NCBI RefSeq assembly: GCF_014284335.1
Contig: NZ_JACOGF010000010.1
Location: 1 to 64,000 of the forward strand
DNA from: Undibacterium hunanense
GTDB lineage: Bacteria > Pseudomonadota > Gammaproteobacteria > Burkholderiales > Burkholderiaceae_D
Reading direction: 5' to 3'
Length of the DNA stretch: 64,000 nt
Both the position numbers and the translations under genes were made by a program. The notes below the pieces were generated by a model, which made no database searches, was not told the DNA's origin, and saw nothing but the letters and a program-made list of their open reading frames with translations. Position 1 is the first letter of the stretch. Every line of letters starts with the position of its first letter. Shown here piece after piece: positions 10,819 through 19,535 of the stretch.

Positions 10819-10905
10819 TGGTGCGAGGAGGGGGACTCGAACCCCCACACCATTGCTGGCGTCAGGACCTAAACCTGGTGCGTCTACCAATTTCGCCATC
10901 CTCGC
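10819..10905 (-). tRNA. tRNA-Leu (anticodon UAG)
   Basis: The 87-nt gene has a 7-bp acceptor stem GCGAGGA/TCCTCGC, a D-loop with AAATTGGTAGACGC, the anticodon loop TTTAGGT, a long variable arm as expected for Leu, TTCGAGT in the T loop and an encoded CCA (10821-10819). It ends 28 bp before the tig start, so tig could be transcribed through it. Confidence 0.95.
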
Positions 10906-11125
10906 GGGATGTTTATGTTGCATACCGGCAAAGTATCAGCACATGCTCGCATGTTCTGCACCGCCGGTACAAAAGCAAAGGGCGACCCGAAATTCAAGCG
11001 TCGCCCAAAACTGATGTATGTGGCATTACAACTCCAGCCCGATATTCTACTGGATTTTATTCGCACGTGCCTTATTTTTTTAAATACGGCCCAAAACCCC
11101 GTCTCCCTGCCCTGCCGGTCTATAA

Positions 11126-11166
11126 AGCAAAAAACCCTTGCCAGCATATAAACACAGGCAAGGGCT
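11126..11166 (-). terminator. Rho-independent terminator after the RND pump gene
   Basis: Stem CCCTTGCC (11135-11142) pairs with GGCAAGGG (11157-11164), with a T-rich tail on the minus strand (complement of 11126-11134). It lies 27 bp beyond the pump stop at 11193. Confidence 0.8.
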
Positions 11167-11192
11167 TTTGCGTTGAAACTATTTATACGAGA

Positions 11193-14100
11193 TTACGCGG
11201 GCTTTTTGACGCGGAACCATGCAGCATACAATGCCGGCAAGAACAGCAGGGTCAGCGCGGTCGCAATGATCAGGCCGCCCATGATGGCAACCGCCATTGG
11301 GCCCCAGAATACGGAGCGCGACAAAGGTATCATCGCCAGCACCGCAGCGGCGGCCGTCAGGATGATGGGGCGGAAACGGCGTACAGCCGATTCCACAATC
11401 GCATCCCACGGTGCAGCACCCTCACGGATGTCATGCTCAATCTGGTCGATCAGGATCACCGAGTTACGGATGATCATGCCGAACAGGGCAATCACGCCAA
11501 GCTGGGCCACAAAGCCGAATGGTCGTTGCAAAATCAGCAAAGCCATTGCCGCACCGGCCACACCCAAAGGCCCGGTCAGGAACACCAGCAAGGAACGCGA
11601 GAAGCTATGCAGTTGCAACATCAGCAAGGTAAAGATGATAAACACCACCAATGGCACGTTGGCTGCAATCGATTCCTGCGCCTTGCCACTATCGGCTGCG
11701 GCACCGGCCAGTTCTATCTTATAACCCGGCAAGAGACTGGCGCGGATTTCATCGAGCTTCGGTGAAATCTGGCTGGACACCGTCGGCCCCTGTATACCAT
11801 CCACCACGTCAGACTGTACGGTCACAGCCCATTCGCGGCCTTCACGCCAGACCACACCAGGTTCCCATACCAGGGAAATGTGGGCAACTTGTGATAAAGG
11901 CACGTATTTACCGCTGCCGGTCGGGATATTGGCGTTACTGAGCGCTTCCACGGTCGAACGTTCATCCACAGGCTGGCGTACGGCAATATCGATCAACTTG
12001 TTGCCATCACGGAACTGACCAACCGTAGTGCCAGTCAGGATGGTATTGGCAGCGCGCATCACCGTTTGCGAGGTAATGTTCAACATGCGTAACTTGTCCT
12101 GATCAAGGTCGATCCTGACTACCTTTACAGATTCATTCCAGTTGTCATTCACACCAACAGTATTGGCATTGGCCCGCATGACTTCTTTGACGCGATCAGC
12201 AATTTCCCTGACCTTGGTCACTTCCAGGCCAGACACACGGAATTGCACAGGGTAAGGAACCGGTGGTCCATTTGGCAACAGCTTGACGCGGCCGCGCACT
12301 TCAGGGAAATCCTTTTTAAAGATATCGATGATTTTCAGGCGCAATGCGGCACGGGCCTTCAAATCCTTGGGCAAGACCACGATCTGCGACACGTTGGTCT
12401 GCGGGAAAATCTGATCCAGCGGCAAATAGAAACGCGGGCTACCGGTACCGACATAGCTGGTGACGCTATCTACGCCTTCCTGCTTCTGGATAAAGGCTTC
12501 AAATTTCTTCGCTTGCGCTTCTGTTGCAGCAAAGGATGAACCTTCAGGCAGCCACAGTTCCACCATCAATTCCAGGCGACTGGAATCCGGGAAAAATTGC
12601 TGTTCAATAAACTTGAATCCGAATACACCCAGGCCAAACACGCCCAGGGTAATGATGATGGTGGTTTTACGCCATTCCACACACCAGTTCACCATGGCAC
12701 GGAAGCGGCTGTAAAACGGCGAATCAAATATCTCATGCTCGCTACCACCGGACCCACCATGTGGCTTCACCTTCAACAGCAAATAACCAAGATAAGGCGT
12801 GAAGATAACCGCCGCCAGCCAGGAAATGATCAGGGCAAGCGCATTTACGGAAAACATGGAGAAGGTATATTCACCTGCCGCAGACTTGGCCAGACCAATC
12901 GGCAGGAAGCCTGCCGCCGTGATCAGGGTACCGGTCAACATCGGCATCGCGGTGGAGGTATAGGCAAAGGTTGCGGCATCAAAGCGCGAGAAGCCCTCTT
13001 CCATCTTCCTGACCATCATCTCGACCGCAATAATGGCATCGTCCACCAGCAAACCCAGTGCAATGATCAGCGCGCCCAGCGATATCTTGTGCAGATCGAT
13101 ATCAAAAATACGCATGAACAGGAAGGTAATCGCCAATACCAGTGGTATCGTCAAACCCACCACCAGACCCGGCCAGATATCCAGGCGGAATGGCTTGGTA
13201 TGCAAGCCCAGGGCCAGGAAGCTGACTGCCAGCACGATAACAACCGCCTCGATCAGGGTATGAATGAATTCACCGACCGATGACGTCACCGCATCCGGTT
13301 GATTGGACACTTGTTCAAGCTTGATACCCACCGGCAGCTTGGCCTTGATGATGGCGACATCATGCTGGAGATTTTTACCCAGCTCGATAATGTTGCCACC
13401 CTTTTCCATGGAAATACCAAGACCCACGACTTCCTTGCCATTGAAGCGCATCTTGTCTTGTGGCGGGTTCTTGTATTCACGCTTGACGGTCGCAAAGTCA
13501 CCAAGACGGAAGGTGGTTCCGTTGGCGCGCAATTGCAGGCTTTCCAGGTCTTTCACCGTCATCAGGGCGCCAGATACACGCACTTGCAGGTTATCGCTGG
13601 ACGTGGTCAGCACGCCAGTACCTTCGATACCGTTCTGGGAACTGATCTGCCCGACTATCGCATCAAAGGGAACACCAAGTTGCGAGAATTTTTTCTGGGA
13701 AAATTCAATATTGATTTTCTCATCCTGCACACCAAACAGTTCAACCTTGGATACAGAAGGAATGCGCAAGAATTGCTGGCGTACATAGTCAGCATATTCC
13801 TTGACTTCTTCATACTTGAAGCCATCACCGGACAAGGCAAAGATAGACCCATAGGTATCGCCGAATTCATCATTGAAGAACGGCCCCTGCACACCCGGCG
13901 GCAAGGTCGCCTTGATGTCGCCTATTTTCTTGCGCACCTGATACCAGGATTGCGCAGTTTCCTTGGGCGGCGTTGATTCACGGAGTTGCAGAATAATCAG
14001 TGTTTCACCGGGTTTGGAATAGCTGCGTATCTTGTCGATATACGGTGTTTCCTGAAGTTTTTTCTCCAGCTTGTCGGTGACCTGATCCGCCATCTGCAAG

Positions 14101-14288
14101 GCAGTGGCGCCCGGCCAGATAGCCCTGACCACCATGGCACGGAAAGTAAACGGCGGATCTTCATCCTGCCCCAGTTTGCTGTAACTGAGTATGCCACCCA
14201 GCAACAGCACGACGATCAGGTAACGCGTCAGCGGTATATGCTCAAGCGCCCACCTGGATAGATTGAATCCACGGGAAGAATCGCTCAT
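11193..14288 (-). CDS. RND efflux transporter, inner-membrane pump (HAE-1 / AcrB superfamily)
   Basis: The 1031-residue product is a proton-driven trimeric exporter that works with a periplasmic adaptor and an outer-membrane channel. It has the two-fold RND pattern: TM1 near residues 20-37 (YLIVVLLLGGIL), a large periplasmic loop, a TM block near 345-545 with the proton-relay Asp pair in LGLLVDDAIIAVEMM, a second loop, and a final TM block from about 870. Its start overlaps the adaptor stop by 4 bp (ATGA), so the two are translationally coupled. The substrate cannot be told from sequence. No outer-membrane component is adjacent, so a channel encoded elsewhere would be needed. Confidence 0.93.
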   Translation of the reverse strand: MSDSSRGFNLSRWALEHIPLTRYLIVVLLLGGILSYSKLGQDEDPPFTFRAMVVRAIWPGATALQMADQVTDKLEKKLQETPYIDKIRSYSKPGETLIILQLRESTPPKETAQSWYQVRKKIGDIKATLPPGVQGPFFNDEFGDTYGSIFALSGDGFKYEEVKEYADYVRQQFLRIPSVSKVELFGVQDEKINIEFSQKKFSQLGVPFDAIVGQISSQNGIEGTGVLTTSSDNLQVRVSGALMTVKDLESLQLRANGTTFRLGDFATVKREYKNPPQDKMRFNGKEVVGLGISMEKGGNIIELGKNLQHDVAIIKAKLPVGIKLEQVSNQPDAVTSSVGEFIHTLIEAVVIVLAVSFLALGLHTKPFRLDIWPGLVVGLTIPLVLAITFLFMRIFDIDLHKISLGALIIALGLLVDDAIIAVEMMVRKMEEGFSRFDAATFAYTSTAMPMLTGTLITAAGFLPIGLAKSAAGEYTFSMFSVNALALIISWLAAVIFTPYLGYLLLKVKPHGGSGGSEHEIFDSPFYSRFRAMVNWCVEWRKTTIIITLGVFGLGVFGFKFIEQQFFPDSSRLELMVELWLPEGSSFAATEAQAKKFEAFIQKQEGVDSVTSYVGTGSPRFYLPLDQIFPQTNVSQIVVLPKDLKARAALRLKIIDIFKKDFPEVRGRVKLLPNGPPVPYPVQFRVSGLEVTKVREIADRVKEVMRANANTVGVNDNWNESVKVVRIDLDQDKLRMLNITSQTVMRAANTILTGTTVGQFRDGNKLIDIAVRQPVDERSTVEALSNANIPTGSGKYVPLSQVAHISLVWEPGVVWREGREWAVTVQSDVVDGIQGPTVSSQISPKLDEIRASLLPGYKIELAGAAADSGKAQESIAANVPLVVFIIFTLLMLQLHSFSRSLLVFLTGPLGVAGAAMALLILQRPFGFVAQLGVIALFGMIIRNSVILIDQIEHDIREGAAPWDAIVESAVRRFRPIILTAAAAVLAMIPLSRSVFWGPMAVAIMGGLIIATALTLLFLPALYAAWFRVKKPA

Positions 14289-15472
14289 TTCGCGGCTCCC
14301 GCAGCGGCATCAGCCACTTTGGCTGGCGCAGCAGGATTAACCGAAGCAGCCGGTGCTTCAACGCCAAGAATAGTCACTTTCTGACCATTTTTCAGTTGAT
14401 TAACGCCCGCAGTCACGACCACCTGGCCAGGCTTGACACCACCAGCCAGCAATACTTCTTCGCCAGATGAACCGGCGACCTGTACCGGCACCAGCCTGAC
14501 CACGCCAGACTCCACCAGCCAGACCGAAGAGGCATTCTTTTCCTGGAACATGGCGGTCAACGGCACCCTGATGGTGCTAGCGGGATTTTTGGCATTGAAG
14601 CTGACAAAGGCTGTCATACCCAGTTGTACATTCTTGACATCGCCACCCAGACTGACCTTGGCAGTAAAGGTGCGCGTCACCGGATCAGCAATCGGCGACA
14701 ATTCGCGCAATTTGGCCGGAATTGTCTGACCAGGACTAGCCCACAGACGCACATTCACATCAGTCATCTGACGGATGGAGTTGATCTTGTCTTCCGGAAT
14801 GCCGACCACGACATCCAGATCACCTGTTTGGGCAACCCGGACTACCGGCGTGCCAGCAGTAACTACCTGGCCAACTTCTGCATCCAGACCGGTAACGACA
14901 CCATCCACATCGGCCACCAGGCTGGTATAACCAGACTGATTGGCCTGATTTTTATAGGCAGCCTGTGCCTGTTCATAGCTGGACTGGGCAGATTTGGCAG
15001 CCACTTCTTTGCCATCCAGCACGGAAGCAGCAACAAAATTCTTGGAACGCAGGTCCTGATAACGCTTCAGTTCAGCCACTGCCAGGTCACGATTGCTTTC
15101 TGCCGCTGTCAATCCGGCTTTGGCCTGCATCTGTGCCAATGCCAGATCTTGCGGATCAAGCTGCATCAGCACCTGACCACGTTTAACTACTGTACCCACA
15201 TCCACCTTGCGAGCAACGATTTTGCCGGCAACACGAAAGCCCAGACGGGATTCGATACGCGGTCTGACTTCGCCAGGCAATTCGGAATTGATATCGACAT
15301 TACTCGAAACCAGGGTAATCGTCCTTACCGGACGAATGTCTTCGGTTTTTTCAGCGGGTTTGGAACAGGCCAGCAACAGGGCCGCAGAAGCGAGGGCGAA
15401 GGCATACGTGGCAACGCGCCTGCCAGCCAACTGCCGCGCCTGAGGATGATTGGTAGTTTCTGGTGTTAACAC
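14285..15472 (-). CDS. RND efflux periplasmic adaptor (membrane fusion) lipoprotein
   Basis: The 395-residue product is an AcrA/MexA-type adaptor that links the pump to an outer-membrane channel. A lipobox LLLAC near residue 36 indicates a lipid-anchored Cys. Family blocks are present: the biotinyl-lipoyl-like half-motifs (RVAGKIVARKVDVGTVVKRG and GVVTGLDAEVGQVVTAG) around a short coiled-coil hairpin, then beta-barrel segments. The chosen start is GTG at 15472 with AAGGA 7 nt upstream. It is the first gene of a two-gene operon with the pump. No regulator is adjacent; upstream lies a repeat-rich intergenic region. Confidence 0.92.
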   Translation of the reverse strand: MLTPETTNHPQARQLAGRRVATYAFALASAALLLACSKPAEKTEDIRPVRTITLVSSNVDINSELPGEVRPRIESRLGFRVAGKIVARKVDVGTVVKRGQVLMQLDPQDLALAQMQAKAGLTAAESNRDLAVAELKRYQDLRSKNFVAASVLDGKEVAAKSAQSSYEQAQAAYKNQANQSGYTSLVADVDGVVTGLDAEVGQVVTAGTPVVRVAQTGDLDVVVGIPEDKINSIRQMTDVNVRLWASPGQTIPAKLRELSPIADPVTRTFTAKVSLGGDVKNVQLGMTAFVSFNAKNPASTIRVPLTAMFQEKNASSVWLVESGVVRLVPVQVAGSSGEEVLLAGGVKPGQVVVTAGVNQLKNGQKVTILGVEAPAASVNPAAPAKVADAAAGAAK

Positions 15473-15535
15473 AGGAGTTTTCCTTTACTATGCAGGCTTT
15501 CCAAGCCGGGATGAAACGAGTAAAAAAATCCAAAC

Positions 15536-15610
15536 AGGACTTAAGCAAGACTGCCCCTGCTGCGCTACAGCGCCTGGCAGTAGATTTTGGGACAATTTTG
15601 CGTAAGCCCT
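15536..15610. repeat. Short MITE-like palindromic repeat, internally deleted copy A
   Basis: Ends AGGACTTAAGCAAGA and TTTTGCGTAAGCCCT are imperfect inverted repeats. The interior (CTGCGCTACAGCGCCTGG) resembles copy B, but about 28 bp of the core present in the other copies is missing. Confidence 0.7.
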
Positions 15611-15671
15611 ATTTAAAGATGATGAATCTTGCCCCAACTTCAGGCATGACCAGATTTCTTGATTTTTTATA

Positions 15672-15779
15672 ATTAGGACTTACGCAAAACAGCCCCAGCT
15701 GCGTTGCAGCTCCTGGCCGTACTATTCGTACTGTCTTCGTCGCTACGCCTTGCTGGGACAATTTTGCGTAAGTCCTAAT
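15672..15779. repeat. Short MITE-like palindromic repeat, full copy B
   Basis: The 108-bp element has near-perfect terminal inverted repeats (ATTAGGACTTACGCAAAA at the left; its reverse complement at the right end) and core GTACTGTCTTCGTCGCTACG. It has no coding capacity. It is related to copy A at 15536 and copy C at 50078. The rest of the 15473-15921 gap holds no gene. Confidence 0.85.
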
Positions 15780-15921
15780 AATATTTATCTGCTACCATCA
15801 AATAACTGACTTTGCGGTTAGTAATTATAGTTAAGCATCCTGTTTTTGCCAATGACTTTTCAGTCATTAAGCTTTTTATTAAATTTTTGCCTATAGCTAC
15901 CCTCTTGAAGAGGTGGTGACG

Positions 15922-16791
15922 ATGGCACCCAATATGGATCTGATTCAGCAAAATATGCCCGCCTCCGCCACTCATCCAACCCAGCCATCCAAACATTACG
16001 AAAACTTTCCCGTCGCATCCCTGCTGATGCCGGCCAGGCTGCGGCCAGCGGTAAATGTTATTTATGCGTTTGCCCGCAGCGCCGACGACATTGCTGATGA
16101 AGGCGATGCCAGCCCCGAAGAAAGGCTGCGCCAACTGGCGATCTATGAAGCAGAACTCGACAGCATAGAGAAAAATAGTAGCAGCGAATCGCAACTATTC
16201 AAGGCACTCGCCGGGGTGATACATCAATATGACCTGCCCCTGCAATGTTTCCGGGACTTGCTGTCGGCCTTTAAACAGGATGTGGTAACGACGCGGTATG
16301 CTGATTTTCCCGGTCTGCTGGATTATTGCGCGCGCTCGGCCAATCCGGTAGGCACGCTGATGCTGCATTTGTACGGTGAAGCCAGCACAGACAATCTGCG
16401 TGATTCAGATGCCATTTGCAGCGCCCTGCAAATCATCAATTTTTGGCAGGATGTTGCCGTCGACTGGCAAAAACAGCGCATTTACCTGCCGCAGGATGAT
16501 CTCAGCCGCTTTGGCATTGGCGAACAACAAATCGCCAACGGGGTATTGAATGAAGACTGGCGCAATCTCATGCGCTTCCAGATTGCCCGTGCCAGAACCA
16601 TGATGCTGTCCGGCAGTGGGCTGGCGAAACGTTTGCCAGGTCGACTGGGCTGGGAACTGCGACTGGTTGTGCAGGGTGGCTTGCGCATCCTGGAAAAAAT
16701 CGAGGCAGTGCAATACGATGTATTTCATCAGCGCCCCAAACTGGGCAAAACAGACTGGATTCGCCTGGCCTGGCGCGCCTATCAGATGTAG
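15922..16791 (+). CDS. hpnC: Squalene synthesis protein HpnC
   Basis: The 289-residue product belongs to the trans-isoprenyl diphosphate synthase (squalene/phytoene synthase) superfamily. HpnC converts presqualene diphosphate to hydroxysqualene on the HpnC-HpnD-HpnE route from farnesyl diphosphate to squalene, the hopanoid precursor. The first Asp-rich motif is SADDIADEG (near residue 50) and the second region is WQDVAVDWQKQRIYLP with PQDDL after it. The start is ATG 15922, 8 nt after AGAGG; GTG 15913 is an in-frame alternative. It is unusual in being separated from hpnD and hpnE by three unrelated genes. The final codons run into a tandem 11-bp repeat. Confidence 0.92.
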   Translation: MAPNMDLIQQNMPASATHPTQPSKHYENFPVASLLMPARLRPAVNVIYAFARSADDIADEGDASPEERLRQLAIYEAELDSIEKNSSSESQLFKALAGVIHQYDLPLQCFRDLLSAFKQDVVTTRYADFPGLLDYCARSANPVGTLMLHLYGEASTDNLRDSDAICSALQIINFWQDVAVDWQKQRIYLPQDDLSRFGIGEQQIANGVLNEDWRNLMRFQIARARTMMLSGSGLAKRLPGRLGWELRLVVQGGLRILEKIEAVQYDVFHQRPKLGKTDWIRLAWRAYQM

Positions 16792-16829
16792 TACACATGT
16801 AGCACACATGCAGAGCACATGTAGGACAT
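16786..16829. repeat. Four imperfect 11-bp tandem repeats at the hpnC stop
   Basis: Units are ATGTAGTACAC, ATGTAGCACAC, ATGCAGAGCAC and ATGTAGGACAT. The first contains the hpnC TAG stop. The rest of the gap to 17093 shows no gene or clear terminator. Confidence 0.75.
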
Positions 16830-17093
16830 CAGTTGACCCAAGCGTGCATCTACACTGTTTTGTTGCGGATGAAAACAAACGCAACGATTAGTAACAAATC
16901 AATGCGAATTTATACTGATAGACATAGTAGTTATTGCGGAATGAACTTAAAATCATCTGCATGCACTAAGCTTGATGCGGAATGATGTGAAAGTGGTGTA
17001 ACGATCATTTTCATGCATTTCATGCATCTCCATAGCTTGCCGCCCTTGACACTGAATCACCCTCTTCTCTCCAACCGAAAACCGGAGCCAGTT

Positions 17094-17381
17094 TTGCTAA
17101 CTTATCTATATCGCAGTACGCTGCTGCTTTGCCTGCTTTCTTTGAATGGCTGTACTGTCATCGCGATTGCCGATGCGGCAGTATCCACCACGGTGAAAGT
17201 TGGCAGCGCAGTGGTCGGCACTGCAGTGGATGTAACGCGCGCTGGCGTCAGGGCCATTACACCCGGCACCCGTGACAAGGCCGATGATGACGGCAATAAC
17301 GCAGCCACGGACAGCAATGACAGTAGTGACAGCAGCGACAAAGATGATGCAGGTAACCGCCATCGCAGCACGCACGCATAA
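17094..17381 (+). CDS. Small putative lipoprotein with acidic Ser/Asp-rich tail
   Basis: This 95-residue protein has no assigned function. I place the start at TTG 17094 because GGAG lies 6 nt upstream and the protein then opens with a standard lipoprotein signal (LTYLYRSTLLLCLLSLNGC), putting the lipobox Cys at residue 20. An upstream ATG in the same frame would add a 27-residue leader. After the Cys comes an Ala/Val-rich stretch (AIADAAVSTTVKVGSAVVG) and then a charged, low-complexity tail rich in Asp, Ser and Asn. Similar short Ala/Val lipoproteins are common in Burkholderiales. It is followed 57 bp later by the M24 gene. Confidence 0.6.
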   Translation: MLTYLYRSTLLLCLLSLNGCTVIAIADAAVSTTVKVGSAVVGTAVDVTRAGVRAITPGTRDKADDDGNNAATDSNDSSDSSDKDDAGNRHRSTHA

Positions 17382-17438
17382 TTCATACATACTCACACAT
17401 AAGCACGCAGATTGTTCACCAGCCAAACCAAACCCATC

Positions 17439-18143
17439 ATGCCGACAGAAACACAAATTGAGCAACACCGTGTAGTCCAGGCTGCCGCCAAAGCGGTACT
17501 GGAACGTCTGGCAGGCATGATCACCGCCAAAGATACCGAGCAAAGCATCGCCGACAAAGCCTATGCCATGTTGTGTGAATGCGGCTATGCAGACACCTGG
17601 TACCACCAGTGTCCAGCCCTGGTGTTACTGGGGTCACGCAGTTGCGTTTCGATTTCTGGCCGCGATTATCAGCCCGGCACCGAGCCTGTAGGCAGTGCCA
17701 ACCTGATCACGGTTGATCTTAGTCCCACCAATGAACAATACTGGGGTGATTGCGCCCGCTCTTTCCCGGTAGAGGGTGGCAAGGTCACGCATGCACCGCA
17801 GATGCTGGAATTTCGCAACGGGCTGAGCTTCCTGAATCACCTGCATGCGCAAATGCCCGCAATGGTGACTCCGAAAACCACCTTTGGCCAATTATTCGAC
17901 TGGGCCAACCTGCGCATACGCCAGAACGGTTTCGTCAATCTGGACTACCGCAATAATGTAGGCCACAGCATCGTCACCAACAAGGACGACCGCGAATACA
18001 TACAGTCAGACAACAAGATAGAACTGGGCGAAGTCCCGTTTTTCAGCTTTGAACCCTTCATACGCCTGAAAGGTGGCAAATGGGGTTTCAAGCATGAAGG
18101 CATTTTTTACTTCAACGCTCAGGGTCACCTGGAAGAACTGTAA
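17439..18143 (+). CDS. M24 family metallopeptidase (Xaa-Pro aminopeptidase-like)
   Basis: The 234-residue product is a single-domain pita-bread-fold peptidase, the size of the catalytic half of aminopeptidase P or methionine aminopeptidase. All five expected metal ligands are visible: Asp93 in TVDLSP, Asp104 in YWGDCARSF, His176 in NVGHSIV, Glu205 in SFEPFIR and Glu220 in KHEGIF. An active dinuclear metalloenzyme is therefore likely, though its substrate (peptide, dipeptide or creatine-like) is unknown. The start is ATG 17439, chosen for codon type; no good ribosome site is visible. There is no signal peptide, so it is probably cytosolic. Confidence 0.85.
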   Translation: MPTETQIEQHRVVQAAAKAVLERLAGMITAKDTEQSIADKAYAMLCECGYADTWYHQCPALVLLGSRSCVSISGRDYQPGTEPVGSANLITVDLSPTNEQYWGDCARSFPVEGGKVTHAPQMLEFRNGLSFLNHLHAQMPAMVTPKTTFGQLFDWANLRIRQNGFVNLDYRNNVGHSIVTNKDDREYIQSDNKIELGEVPFFSFEPFIRLKGGKWGFKHEGIFYFNAQGHLEEL

Positions 18144-18223
18144 GCCCCTTCCCGTCTCAATCTAGCGCGCTGATGCATTACATCACACAAGAGCGCGTTC
18201 ACCCCTCGTCGTTGAAATTGCAG

Positions 18224-18262
18224 CATAAAAAAACACAGCCATGGTTACCCATGGCTGTGTTT
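18224..18262. terminator. Bidirectional terminator between converging genes
   Basis: A perfect 14-bp stem (AAACACAGCCATGG 18231-18244 with 18249-18262) and a 4-nt loop are followed by a long T run on the minus strand and a short one on the plus strand. It ends the lipoprotein gene at 18325 and probably also the M24 gene. Confidence 0.85.
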
Positions 18263-18324
18263 CATCATATTACTCATTGCCTGCTAATCACCATTCGCCT
18301 GCACAGTGGCAGGCAAATGCCGCA

Positions 18325-19176
18325 TCAGCTCTTGGCGCAGGTCACCGTGATATTGGCAGCAGCGGTAGGATTATTGAAATCAATAACACCAGTGCCATTG
18401 GCTACCTTACAGGTCTGGCCGCTAGGCTGGGTATCCACTGCGGCGACATACGACACGCCATTGAGCAGACTCCAGTTAAAGCCGTACGTACCATCCAGCG
18501 TGACCGAGAACTTATCGGCATAGGCGTTGGCCGTATTGACCATGGTCAGTATGGTGCCAGCAGTCATGCCGGTTACCGTAAATTTGACGGGTACCGCAGG
18601 CACACAGGTCACAACGGATGTCAGTGCCGCCGCCGTATTGAGGATATTGGCCGTACCAGTACCATTGGCAACCGTACAGTATTGCGCTGCTGGCGGGATA
18701 CCTACAGCAATCGTATATGCATTACCGTTGACGACGTAATTACCGAACAGGAAAGTACCATTTGTCGATACGGTCGCTGTCAGGCCGGTATTATTATTCA
18801 CCAGCACCAGCGAGGTACTATCTGCCAGTCCGGCCAGGGTACCGCCGATAGGCACATTCGGGACGCAGGTCACGATAATATTCTTGACCGCAGCTTCACC
18901 AGTCATTTTGCCGGTACCGTTGACCACGGTACAGTTCACTGTATTTGGCTGTGTCAGGACACTGATTGCATAGCTACCATTACTGGCAACGTTGAAAGAG
19001 AACGTGCCATCAGCAGTCAGGGTCTGGGTGTAATTGGCGTCATTACGCAATACAAGGGTATCACCCGAAGTGAGTCCCGTTACAGTACCACCCACTGTGG
19101 TATACACAAAGCCACCGCAACCAGCGAGGATGAGTACCAGGCAAGTTATAATTCCTAAAAGTTTCGATTTATTCAA
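18325..19176 (-). CDS. Putative lipoprotein made of three Ig-like repeats
   Basis: The 283-residue product has a lipoprotein signal (LVLILAGC, Cys near residue 20) and then three tandem copies of an about 85-residue unit. Each copy starts with a G-T-V-x-G-L-like strand and a hydrophobic LVLVNN-type strand, has a DGTFSFN-like turn, and ends with two Cys in the pattern CTVxNGTG followed by VTC (for example TVNCTVVNGTG and NIIVTCVP). The paired Cys could form one disulfide per repeat. The pattern suggests beta-sandwich modules on an outer-membrane lipoprotein. The function is unknown. It is convergent with the M24 gene and divergent from hpnD. Confidence 0.8.
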   Translation of the reverse strand: MNKSKLLGIITCLVLILAGCGGFVYTTVGGTVTGLTSGDTLVLRNDANYTQTLTADGTFSFNVASNGSYAISVLTQPNTVNCTVVNGTGKMTGEAAVKNIIVTCVPNVPIGGTLAGLADSTSLVLVNNNTGLTATVSTNGTFLFGNYVVNGNAYTIAVGIPPAAQYCTVANGTGTANILNTAAALTSVVTCVPAVPVKFTVTGMTAGTILTMVNTANAYADKFSVTLDGTYGFNWSLLNGVSYVAAVDTQPSGQTCKVANGTGVIDFNNPTAAANITVTCAKS

Positions 19177-19535
19177 GATATTCGTCCGGATTGATAGAAT
19201 TTTTCCAAAAGCAGCGCCCCACTATTGCAGAGCGCACTATAATGCGCCCACTATTATACGAGCTAGCGTTGCCAAAGGAGACAATTCTTCATTGTGATTA
19301 CATTCTGTTACGGCGCATATTACCATTAAACCAATGTTCATTCTGCCTGGCGCAGGTAAATCGGAGTAAATGCGCACAGGCTTGTCACGACGATCTTTGT
19401 ATGTAGCAGAATTTGTGGGCTTTGCCACAGTTTGCTAGCATTACAACTTTGCTGCCATGTTTTGGCTATAGCAAACTCCCGGGCTCCCAAGCTTCCCTTA
19501 ACCAGATTTGCCCTGAACAATTCAGACTATCCAGC
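19177..19535. other. Divergent intergenic region between the lipoprotein gene and hpnD
   Basis: These 359 bases hold no gene I can support. TATAAT-like hexamers occur on both strands near 19238 and 19255, but none has a convincing -35 partner, so I do not call a promoter. Confidence 0.5.

Noticed and set aside
10791..10853. Upstream extension of tig
   Set aside because: It runs into the tRNA-Leu gene; the ATG at 10790 gives the family N-terminus.
15463..15672. 69-codon frame over the repeat copy A
   Set aside because: Half of it is translated repeat DNA, with no ribosome site.
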